This document shows, one piece after another, positions 23,601 to 34,500 of a stretch of 64,000 nt of DNA. Each line of letters begins with the position of its first letter. Position 1 is the stretch's first letter. The position numbers and the translations under genes are program-made. Below the pieces are notes generated by a model, which was not told the DNA's origin, ran no database searches, and was given only the letters and a program-made list of their open reading frames with translations. Source of the DNA: Lineus longissimus (taxonomy: Eukaryota; Nemertea; Pilidiophora; Heteronemertea; Lineidae); the NCBI RefSeq assembly GCF_910592395.1, contig NC_088308.1, positions 9,563,001 to 9,627,000 on the forward strand, given 5' to 3'.

Positions 23601-26600
23601 CCTACAGAATAAATGCTGCGGCGATTTAGAGAATGAGTCACATGAAGCCATCCAGATATCAAATAAGTCACAACCTCATGGTCTCTGGCGTCAGGTGACA
23701 GGCTTCGCCATCGAATTTTATTCAATGGGCGATCAATATCGTCATCATCATCATTGCCCATCGGTAATCGTCATTAGCATAATGATTATGATCATGATGC
23801 TTAACATTGACGATTACGACGAAGACGACGACGCATCGACAGTGGGGATGGAGATAATGCTGAAGTTGATAATTACATGTAGGCTAGACACCAGGGGCAG
23901 TCCATTTCGTCATCCCAATTGTATCTCCTTGTGGCGACAGGACGAGGCCGGCCCATTACGTCTGGAGTGTACCGGGTGACGGCCTAACATAATATTCATG
24001 AATCTGGTGTTACACGAGTCAAGTCTATACAGGCGACGTTGTGTATAAACAACATTTGTGTATTCCAAGAAAACAATTGGTGAAAGAAAAATACTCTACT
24101 TTCACCGATCTAAGACCAGTTGATTAATTATAGTGAAATCGAAACCAATGCAAAGCTGAAGCATGTGGTCATGACCATCGAAACAACTTTGTGCCACCGC
24201 CCATTGTTTATAAAAGTACATATACAGACACTGGGTATCAAACGGCCATATGCACAATATCAAGCTTGAATTAAATATCCAGAACCGGTCTTAGATCGAC
24301 GGAACTAGAGTACTGCTTGAAGTGTTAGCAGCGTCCGCTGATGCGAATTACTACTGTTATTGGTCTCATAGATTGTTCGCTGTCATGCCTATAAGCAACC
24401 CAGTTAAAGAAGTGTTGTTCATTAATTCAAGGCTCTAGAAACACAAACATTCCTCATTCAGGATAGAGTAACCCAGTACATAAATCACAACGAAAAGCAC
24501 AAGTCCTTGTCTCCCATTTCTTGCCAAAAAAACATTGAAAAACATTGAAACACGGATGTTTAGATACCGAAAAAAACACACCCACAGGTCAACACTCTAA
24601 ACTCGTAACAGTGGTAATTATAGATGTAGGTTTGGAGCGAGTACTAATTGAAGCGGTTCAAAATTGTATCTCACAGAATCCAGCGCAACGAATTGCTACC
24701 AATGCGTGTACTATTCCAACATGGACGAAGACGAACCTCTTCGTTACCAAGAACAGCAGCTTTTGGCGTTCACCTCGGGGCATTATGATAGAGACCTCTT
24801 CTACAAAAAGCAGAACACTAGAAGTTGCTTTCTCGGACCAACACGAGCAGAGGGGTCGAAAGTATTGTTATCGGAATGCCCGCATAAATGCCAGGTAAGT
24901 GGAAGAAGCCAGAATGACGTCTTGCAAAACATACATTGGATCATTTAGAGAAAAGAGGGAGGTTAAGAATAGGAAGAGGACGAATTTTGTGTACATTTCT
25001 ATCCGTATACGCAAAAGATGTCCCTGATTCCACGGCAACCTCCACAATATGAAAGTGTGCATCATTTTCCCCTATTTGTAGAGGGGGATTTGTCAAGCAA
25101 TGTCGAGTAGTCAGTAAACTATGGCATAAAGAGATAAAATGCAATATACGTACTTTTGAAAAATCCAGGCCATCATTATGCTTGAAGTGGTCATGATTAC
25201 TTATCGCGGGACTAACGGTGGCTGGGAAAAGACATCACATGATTTATTTTTTTAACATGATTTTTTCCCCTGAAACATCTCGTTCTCGTTCTCTGATCAA
25301 AATCTTAACCTCTCTATTATCTCCATCGCCCGAGATATTATCTCGATCGATCGAGATCGATTATAAGTCCATCGATCGAGATATTTCAGGAAAACAATGT
25401 TTGACGAAGGCCCATAACAGAACACACATTGGTCATGAAATAATGGTGATTGGATCATTTATGTCTCCAAGCTTACTTAAATAGCGCCGTTAAGTGACCT
25501 TCCAATTTACCGAGTCACCAGTTTCATCAATCATCGTCGCCTCTTCATCAGAAAGAGCTGGGATTTTCATCATCAGTGAGTGCGTACACTGCTAATATGA
25601 GTACATCGCGTGCTGTTTTTCCTATGTAGTTATTTAGGTTAATCGTCCGCGATGGTAATCATTGCTGGACAAACAATCAATTCTATTTCAATGTGAGTGA
25701 AAATTGAATAATTTTCCTACTAAAGCAGCGCGATATCAACTTACTAACAACTAGGCCCCCGCTTGATATACGATTCCATCATTGTTGGTTGGGACAAACG
25801 ATAGTTCAATCTACTATGGAATGTCACATAACAATGAGGAAAGTGATAATTACTTGAGAATTTGCGGAATGGAACATGTATAACACGATGATGAACTCAT
25901 TAAAGTCGCATTCTTTTGTCCACCTCCTGCTGGTGCGACTGGTCTCTTGCTGCCAGTCCCCATTAAAGTTTAAAAATATCAAAATTTGTAATCGAATTTG
26001 ACAAGTTCCAATTGTGTTACGTACTGCATGTAATTGTCAACATTGCCTTTTTGTTGACAGATCTACAAATACTACATGTATATATACCAAGTTTTTGCAA
26101 GTCGCGTGCATGATATAAACTGCGCTTCGGCATTGTGTATTTCATTTTTATTTTCCTGGACCACCAGTAATTTCGAATACCCCTTTAAATCAGCACAGTG
26201 AACCATTTAAAATCAGTACTCCCACTGATGGATGTGTAGCATTTTTCAACATCCTTACAGCATAAAGAAATAAGAAGTAAATAGATTCATATGTGCACGA
26301 TCATAACTGGCATTGGAAGGTCGAATTCCTCGACATGGCTCTTATTTTCGTAATACATTATGTGTTACATAGGCCTAAGTGCAGTACGTCTATTGATGGT
26401 GGAAGTGGTATCTAGCTGATGCGTATAACAGGGAACTGGATCTATTTTGACGAGTGATAAGAAAATGATATCCCACCCCTCAAATATTTCAAGCGCATGC
26501 GAGACGTAGCAGAGACACCTATCGACGACTATACATAGTCTGGTCCACCTGGAAGGCTCCCTTTAAATCAATATGGTTTGAGCCTAGGTCCCTGCATGGT

Positions 26601-29329
26601 AGATGGCGTTTACCCTTTCCCTGAGCCGTCTTTCCAGAGCAAATGATGATGCCAAAATTGATTCGATTTGATAACAAGTTCCATCGAGTAATAGCCCATG
26701 ATGGCGTTTACTCCTCTCTAAGCCGTGTTTCCAGTGCGAGATGAAAGTGCCGTTCATCCAGGTCGGATCAAAATCGAACGGCGAATAATTTGGCGGGTTA
26801 GAAAAACACCCATATTGAAGCTGGATTCAATCTTTGCGCCGTTTTCGCGGACGATTTTTTCCGATGTGACGATAAGATCGGATGTACTGTCTCTTGTCGT
26901 GTCGTGTATAAACGGTTTCTGGAAATTTAGGGCTGGTTCGATTCGGGAAAAATTTGGGATAGCTTGATAGATGGACGAGGTTTATCCGATGTGGATGTGA
27001 TCTGAATGTCTTTGTCGTGCCGTGTGTACATCGCTTTAATTGTGGCACCCCGGCCCGGCACATCCACACGAAATTTTATCAGTTACTGATAATACAATTT
27101 CCTAATATTTCTTCAACTGCTTCCTAATTTCAGACATATTATCGTGAAGAAAATACTGGAAAATACGTTGTCATTCGTTCATGTGCTAAGCAGTCAAATT
27201 GTTTCAATGAAATGTTCGTGGATCACGAAGCGGCTAGAAACAGCAGATGTTGTGCAGAGGATAAGTGCAATAGTAAGTGCGGATACCCATCCCAATCACT
27301 TCAAATGTAGATTTAGCGGCGTAAATGTGAAATGAAAATGCAATTTGTTACATGTATGCATCTATGTCTGTATACTGTGCATATACTCTCTTTTACACAT
27401 TAAGAGGTCAGTCCTTGTGAACGTTGTAATACCACCCACACTATATTGGTAGGTCAAATATAACGAATAGGCCCTCTATTATGCCAGATTGGTCAGAAAT
27501 TCCTGTACATTTCCATAAGGTCGATCAAAAGATTAATAACTACCTGTTAGTAATGACCACCATTGGAAATGTACAATACTATAGAATTGGGTTGTGTTAC
27601 CTGTTAATCATGTTTTCTGTACTCTCTTGGGACTGACCTCTTAATGTGTAAAAGAGAGTATTTTATAGGTTAGTACGGTATGTTTAAAACATGTGTCTCC
27701 TTTCATCTCAGTACTTTTTGCTATGTTTATTTGCATACATGTCACACTGTACATTGTTTATCTTGCTAATTCACCTCTGTAATAACCACATGGTATTATT
27801 ATCAATAAAGAACAAATTGAAATGGAAATTGAAATTGTATATCGGGTGGCCAAAGAAATTTCGGGGTTGTAATGACGGTTTGAACAGTAGGCGTATGCTG
27901 GGGCCTCATCACGAACAGCCTTCTCCTTTAATAGTCAGCGCCATACATTGAAAATGTGTGCCAAACACTCATGAATCACGATAAAATGTCATAGGCATAT
28001 TTGTGACTTGAACATGCTGAACGAACAACGAGAAGAATTCGGGACTTGAAAATCATATCTGTAACCACTTATTACAGACAGTCTTCCCCTGATAAGAGAG
28101 CAGCTGTCTTTGGTTTTGGGTGAGATCTATTGAGCGGCGCTGAGAGTTGCAACACAGCTGCACATGTATAGTCAGTTTTAAGAGACTCAGTACTCCATTT
28201 CCAACCCTCTTTTTCCTTCAGATGATGGTGTAACACGCGCCACGAGGTGCCACCGATGTTCCTATAACGAAAATATGAAAATAAATGAAACATTGCTCTT
28301 ACATCATCAAAAGTTAGGGGTAAAATCAATGTCTGGATTATCAACCACAGACATTGAGCGACTGGGCTTCCAAGGCAGCATTCCAAATCAAGGATTTTGT
28401 AAATATAATCCATGGGACACAGAGCAGGTTTTGTGCCCCAGCAAAACATGTTCGGTAAGAACTTTTTATCAACTTTTACAGTCTAAGAAACCAATTTTTT
28501 GTTGTCTCTGAAAGCAGTGCGCCTGGTTGGGAAGACTTCCCGTCGCAGGGACCAGTCGAAAGTATATACTCAAGTTTTCAGCACCAGGTTAATAACTTTT
28601 CCTGCTACACAGTCTCTGAGTGCGCTGTACATCAGGCATTATAGGCGCAAAAAATTATTTGGTCAGGGCACTCTTAGAAATAAAGGTTTTTGATATTGTC
28701 ATAAATATACATCCCCGCGTAGAGTTTTTTTGCAGCAAAAACATTGCTGAAAAACCTCTCATACGGGGTGCATAATTTTGTTGGCTACAAATAGCTCTTC
28801 AAAAGCTCAAACTCCTTTACTTCTGAGAGCGTAACTAATGAGTTAGAAACTAAACAATCATAACGCAAGGTTTACGTGGAGAATTCCCGTAAATTAAAGG
28901 CTCAGTGATGGGAATGGTGTTACATTACATTATGTCCGAGGCGTTGTCATTAAATAAACCTATAATTTACTGTTTCCGTCTTCATTTTGGCGCATTAGGT
29001 TTGAAGGTTATGTTGTTGGAGGATTTGCAAAAATATGAAAACTAGTTACACAACTTCTGAGAATCTTATAATCGGAATTGACAATCCTTAATCACAAAGT
29101 TTAATATTTTCAGAAATTAGAGTTTTGGCGAACAGACAGCGCCAAGCGAGGTCGGGCAATCCACACCATAGTCAGAGACTGTCTCCAAGGTGGGAGCTCG
29201 TGTCAAACGGACGTGGAGGGCGGATCCATCAAATGCTGCATGGAGAATGTTTGCAACGGGACTGGCCATCTTTATTTCAGCTGGTCCATTCTGATAGGAA
29301 TTTTAACTGGATGTATAATGTTACGCTGA
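20683..29329 (+). CDS. Two-domain Ly6/uPAR (three-finger) GPI-anchored protein, 5 exons, 288 aa
   Basis: Exons are 20683-20743, 24677-24894, 27134-27272, 28222-28454 and 29114-29329; all junctions keep frame. Exon 1 gives a signal peptide (MMEPDGYFLLAVTFLLGIIF). Exons 2+3 encode one Ly6 domain with CYQC at its start and CCAEDKCN at its end; exons 4+5 encode a second with CHRC at its start and CCMENVCN at its end. Each has the ten cysteines and closing CC-x4-CN of the family. The C-terminus is hydrophobic (SWSILIGILTGCIMLR), consistent with a GPI anchor at the outer cell surface. Each domain is split by one intron at a similar place, which fits tandem duplication of a two-exon domain. Ligand and role cannot be told from sequence. 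Introns hold foldback elements and MITEs. Confidence 0.88.
21184..21582. mobile_element. Palindromic foldback element with repeating TTCTAGAA and CCAAT-like motifs
   Basis: Arms 21184-21315 and 21452-21582 are inverted copies with few differences, both starting CCGG(C/A)TATGGTAGGCCGTAG. Inside, units of about 60 bases repeat a GATTGGTTGATT-like CCAAT core and a GTTCTAGAAC-like core in alternating orientation. It lies in intron 1 of the Ly6-type gene. Confidence 0.85.
22790..23015 (-). mobile_element. Probable tRNA-derived SINE
   Basis: On the minus strand the head reads GATGGCCCGGTGGTTAAGGC, a tRNA-like A-box region with the following CGTCCGCTGG. Downstream the body runs through GGCGTCTGGCATTAGAG to a T-rich end near 22795. 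The B box is weak and I saw no target duplication. Confidence 0.5.
25960..26190. repeat. Dispersed repeat family X, copy 1
   Basis: Shares an ordered set of blocks with 35630-35885 and 51750-51962: (A/C)AATTTGTAAT, ACAAATACTA, ACCAAGTTT(C/T)(A/T)GC, CGGCATTGTGT and TATTTTCCTGGACCACCA. Divergence between copies is fairly high. Lies in intron 2 of the Ly6-type gene. Confidence 0.7.
27384..27660. mobile_element. MITE with ~30-bp perfect terminal inverted repeats
   Basis: The left end TACTCTCTTTTACACATTAA and the right end, its reverse complement, match without a mismatch through AGAGGTCAGTCC. If the terminal TA is the target duplication this is a Tc1/mariner-type MITE. It lies in intron 3 of the Ly6-type gene. 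Confidence 0.9.
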
Positions 29330-29761
29330 TGGACCTTTTTCGTTGTTGAGTACATGTACATGTAATTAATGTTTTCAAACGACCGGCATGGATGAAAACT
29401 CTTCTGTGACTGTAAAAAAGTGCTTCACTTCCAGGATAAAAAATTTAGCTGCTGTGACTCATATCACATTTTCTACGGGTCATGATTTCAATGAAGATAT
29501 TACGAGTTTCTGATGATGTTGTTAATATGCCTGCTTTAGCCTTGCGAATTGGTTGTACGTACTGCTTTGTTGTCCTCAGTGCGGTAAAACTTGCTGGAGA
29601 AATGGAATCATGCAGCGCCTTGAAATTTCGAGACACAGAAAATAAGCCGTGACAAGGAGTTTGACAGAGAGTGTGATAATACGATGATTACATTTTCTAC
29701 CCATTATCTATATAATACAAGAGCCTAATTTTCGCTTCCGAGTTTTCACAGTCCACAATGC

Positions 29762-30402
29762 AGTGTGGGGATTCGGACAGTGTCAGCAAATCACTGTCCT
29801 CTATGGTTACCGAAGCGGCTAGCAGACGACAGCAAATAAATTGAAAGCACAGGCAGATTCAACCGCGAATATTTCCTATTCTATGGCACTCCACGTGGAT
29901 TTGCTGGTTGGTATTTCTAGATGATAGCTCAAACACATTTGTTGATAGGTTTATGTTTATGGACAGTCACACAGCGGACAGTCTGCCGTGTATTTTTGCG
30001 TTTTGGGTCACTTTATAGAACACTTTGAGCCAAGTGCTTGTAATCACATCTTCCTATTCTGGTACACCCGCTACACAACACATGTGCAACCCGTGCAATA
30101 ATCTCCACAATTTATAGGCACAATTGTGGTAGAAATAAGCGCGAACTGTGCCATTAATTTGGCATAGAGCGACAAAAGCACTGATTTATCTACTTAATTA
30201 TTCAGGACAGCATCATCAATATAAACCTATTAACAGGTGTGTTTAAGCTATCGTAGCAAATCCACGTCGAGTGCCATAGAATAGGAAATATTTGCGGTTG
30301 AATCTGCATACATGTGCTTTCAATTTATTTGCTGTCGTCTGCTAGCCGCTTCGGTAACCATAGCGGACAGTAATTTGCTGACATTGTGCGAATCCCCACA
30401 CT
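29762..30402. mobile_element. MITE/foldback element with ~150-bp inverted ends
   Basis: Both ends are AGTGTGGGGATTCG reading inward. Homology continues about 160 bases per arm, including TATGGTTACCGAAGCGGCTA and ATTTCCTATTCTATGGCACT. The interior (about 29930-30240) is unique and non-coding. It lies between the Ly6-type gene and SGSH. No target duplication is clear. Confidence 0.88.
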
Positions 30403-30721
30403 AATAACTATTCCAAAACACATTGGCGCATACTTTGCTGATACAAGTGAAAAAAATTAAATAATGAAGACATTTCTTTTACGTGGAGGGCAAACTGTAG
30501 TTGTCTGTGGTCTATTATATATGAACTGTTTTCGCGTGGTTGAAAAAAATATTTAAAGAAAGAATGTACACAGTAAACATTTCGATACAGAACATTTTAT
30601 AATAAAATATTGATTTTAATCATTTTCTTGTTATCTCCGCTCACATCCGGACTATCGAGTGGTGACACAAACGCATGAGAGTCCGGATGCTTCTACTAGG
30701 CACTTGTTAATTGATTGTGAG

Positions 30722-30903
30722 GTACAGTGGAACCTCCCTTAGTGGATACGTCTAGCAGGACACCCTCTCTAATGAAGGACAGTGATTTCGGTCCCAAATG
30801 GGTCGTTTCTATTCGAATTAACCTTTGAATCAGAACACCTTTCTCAGTGTTAAGGACAGGACTTGTTAGCCCACCTGGTGTCCTTAATAAAGAGGTTCTA
30901 CGC
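30722..30903. mobile_element. Palindromic MITE family P, copy 1
   Basis: Starts CAGTGGAACCTCCCTTAG and ends TAAAGAGGTTCTAC. It has the family's GGACACC...GTGTCC and CTTAATAAAGAGG blocks and is the most diverged of five copies in the window. Confidence 0.8.
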
Positions 30904-31479
30904 TCGTCGTGCCTACCAGAAGACATCCCCCTAGCTCAAGGTACATGTACATCGTTTGGCCCCACCATTGAATGTTGGGCTGGAGACCAGACTGACTTTT
31001 GCCAAAGGACACCACCCTGGCCTTGCTCAGGCCGGGGGCTCTGTGGGGGAGCTCTATATTAGGCCAACTGCCGACTTCGACCGAAAACGGACTGGCTGTC
31101 AGGCGTGTATTCCGATCGCAGAAGAAGAATAAGAAGGTCCCAATAATACCTAAGTCTTTGACATCGGTGAATCATCGGTTAACCAGGTAAAAGACACTGG
31201 ACGTCAGCTCAGGGTGTGTCTAAAATATATTTGATATCAAGAACATAGCACCATGCATAATGAGTTCCTGAAGGTTATACATGTCCTAATCAAGAAAGGA
31301 GCTTCTTGATTCGTTTGTTTCTTTCGATGTTTCAAACTGAGGAAGTTTAAGAGGTCTCCAATCAGTCGTCAATGTTCTTTTTGTAAATCGTCCCTTTGAG
31401 AAACAAAGGGCCATACCCTCTTCCAGCTGCTTATCGAGGTGGCTAGGCGATCATGTGACTGTCATGTGACCGACTACCG

Positions 31480-31505
31480 GAAAAGGAGAATAAGCAAAAT
31501 GGCGA
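31480..31505 (+). promoter_or_regulatory. SGSH start region with ETS-like and YY1-like motifs
   Basis: CCGGAA at about 31478-31483 is an ETS core. AAAATGGCG at 31496-31504 overlaps the start codon and fits the YY1 consensus, a common arrangement in housekeeping genes. No TATA box is seen. Motif match only. Confidence 0.35.
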
Positions 31506-34500
31506 ATGTCAGAAAACTCAGTTTTTGTGATTTGTTCTGTTATTTTTCCCTCCTAACCGTTTACTTCGGTGGTGTATTGTCTGCATCGACTTCTAAAAGA
31601 AATGTTCTTGTAATAATAGGTATTGTCATGGCTTATGAGTGATTGAAATTTGTTCCTGAGTGAAATAATTCAACTTTGTAAAAGTAAAAACTTTTCGACA
31701 AATGAAAACTACCATGCACTGCAGCATGCTCGCTCACGAACTGTGTGACTCGTGCACTGGCACGGCCACTGCCATGACTGCCACTGGCCTCAGAGTCTAA
31801 GGCCAGTGGTAGGCCAATGATGGTTTTGTAGAGCAGCTTATTTAGTTCTAGTGACCAAGCCCTTTTTCAGATAGCCCTACGCCGCAGGCGCGGTATCACC
31901 CAGTCCCAGCTGGCTCTGTAGCTGATTGGTCCAGAGGGACTTGGCACAAAATATGGGTTAATGTGGTTAAGTCGGGTCTGGGGTGGGCAGATAACACATC
32001 CCCGGGCCTAGAAAAAAAATCCTAGGCATATATATATAGGCCTATATCATATATCAGAAATACTCTTAACTCGGCTCTATAAGACCAGGCCGGTAAATAC
32101 CACCCACTACCAAGTTTCATGGTTATTCATTCGCAGCCAGGGGTATTAGGCCTATAGAAATCCTTGTCAGACCTTATTGGTTGAGAGAACTGGAGTTGTG
32201 CTTTTGCATGGGTAATGTTATGATTGGCAAGTAAGTAGGCCTGTCACCGACTTCATGGTTTGGCTTTCATGAAATCAACTTGCATTAAGAAGCTCAATGA
32301 GTGGATTGTGACCATTCATCTCTACATGATCACCTTTCTGTGTCCTGGGATGTGCTGACCTCGGGGTTTGACTTGTTTAGACAGGGTGTTGCAAAATGAA
32401 TGTTTGATGGTATTCTTTTCAGAAAGGTTTGTTTCGTTAAAAATTGAGCTAACAGATAACAATGACTTGGTATAACTTTATGATATGCTTTATTCTATTC
32501 GCAATTCATACATGTAGTAATGCACGTTGGTCTGTTGCAATTACTCCTGCACAAGTTCGTTTTCAACGTCTACAAAGTCAAGTCCATCCTCTTCCTCCGC
32601 CTCCTCGTCGTTATCATCACCCATTGGTGCTGCAGGCCCGTTCTCAATATCCCGTGGTCTGAATGACGCTTCAAATCCGCTTAGAATTACGCGGGGTTCC
32701 ACGGCTTCCCAGGCATAGCTAACAATGTTCACCACATCCAGTAGTTGCACTGGTAGACACGCACCATCGTCATCTGTGTGTTCTATTTTCCACATCTTCC
32801 ATTGCGTTTTGGCGTTACTCTTGAAGGATTTCATGACTGCAACGTCAAGTGGTTGTACGAGTGACGTGCAGCCAGCTGGGATGAAGTCAATTATACCTCC
32901 CATCTCAGTGGTGCGCAATCCAAAGTATTCGGTTCTGTGCACCCGATATCTGTCGACCAGAAGCAAAAAAAGATTGCAGTGTTCGGCATCAATATGAGGC
33001 TGAAATACCTCATCTAACCAGTGTCCAATCGTCTCTTCTTTCACCCATCCAGTTTGGGAGGATGTAACTTTAACATTAGCAGGGATGTTCTGGTTCTCCA
33101 GTTCAGCAATCTTCCGAACGAATCCTCGGCGAGGGAATTTCAAATGAGCTGGCATCTTGTCCCCACTGGCAGAGATGCAAAGTGAAACCGTGCAGCTTAA
33201 CTTTGTGTTTGACCTGGACGTCCTGACATCAACAGACCGGGCACCTTTGGTGTTACATGTATAAAGAGGGCGACAGTCAAAAAGAAAGAATGTTTCATCC
33301 ATATTGAACACGAAACGAAATTCAATACCCATCCTTTCAATGGTGTCTTTATTCCGAAACATTTCGACTCGAGCCGCAGCATCAGCGGGAAGAGTTGTGG
33401 TGTTCTTATTAGCCTTTCGAAATGAAATGTTCTTTCTTTTCATGAAGTCATTCACCCATCCAGATGAGGCTCAGAAATCATGAAGAATAGGCTTTGAATG
33501 GACAATTTCATTTTGTCTCTCTTCGGTGAGATCGTCCCACCAGGCTACATACAACTCCAACGCTTTCTCCTGAATGTCCTGCACAGCAACAGGGAGGCGT
33601 TTCTCCCTCTGGTCCAAAACCCATTCATGGACTTGTTCCTCAACTTCTGTCCAGGTTCCGATATTCCTTGCTCTTTTCTTTCGTGCATTGCCGTTGTTTG
33701 GTCGCTGAGCAAGTTCCAATTCCTCTAAATTCCATTTACGGAATGTCTCTTCAGGGATCCTGTAGTGTTCCGCAAATTCCCGTCGGTCGGCTACTGTACC
33801 ATTATCTAATGCAGTGTAGAAATCACGAAGATACGCAATTTTCTCCTTGATACTGTAACTCCTGCGCCTTTTCGGCAAAGGTGCAGCAATATCGACTTCC
33901 TCGTCATTTGCATCCATGTTGTACTATGCCTATCTCCTAATTCATGCATTATGACTACCATTAATAAGGGGGAATAAAAAGACCCAGTGAGGATTTATTG
34001 TAGTACAAAAAAATCAAAATTCATAGTCAACAGTATGACCTAACCACATACAGGTAGGTGAAATTAACACGAAACTTAACAAACACAACAAAGAGCTAGG
34101 CCTGATGACACACCAATGGCGACTCACAGTCATGACTGCTCATTACAGGCCTATGCTGTTTATGACCTGTCATTGGTTCTTCTTCATACAATATCCCAAT
34201 GAATATTGATATGTAATGGGCGGGCAAGAGGTGTCTGGCCTGGTCTTATACTAGAGCCGAGTTGAGAGTATATGCGCCTCAGATTTTATTCTGCCCACCC
34301 CAGACCCCGACTTAACCATATTAACCCATATTTTGCGTCAAGTCCCTTTGGATTGGTCTGTTATGCGCAAACTGTACAATCATCATATATTTAGGACCAA
34401 GTTCTAAACTGTCGTATGCTTAACTGAACGACCATATACACAGGTAGACATCACGTTGTCATGGCACCAAAGGTGGTCGTTCAAAGCGAAGCAAACAGCT

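Larger units (their letters stand above)
20744..24676 (+). other. Intron 1 of the Ly6-type gene (3.9 kb)
   Basis: Donor GTAAGT at 20744, acceptor TCTCACAG ending at 24676. Besides the foldback element and a SINE-like piece (22790-23015) I see no coding sequence. A short CAT/GAC-rich stretch near 23740-23840 makes an open frame (23569-23979) that I do not regard as a gene. Confidence 0.7.

Noticed and set aside
23569-23979. 136-aa open frame in Ly6-gene intron 1
   Set aside because: Its composition follows CAT/GAC microsatellite-like sequence; no domain and no splice context.
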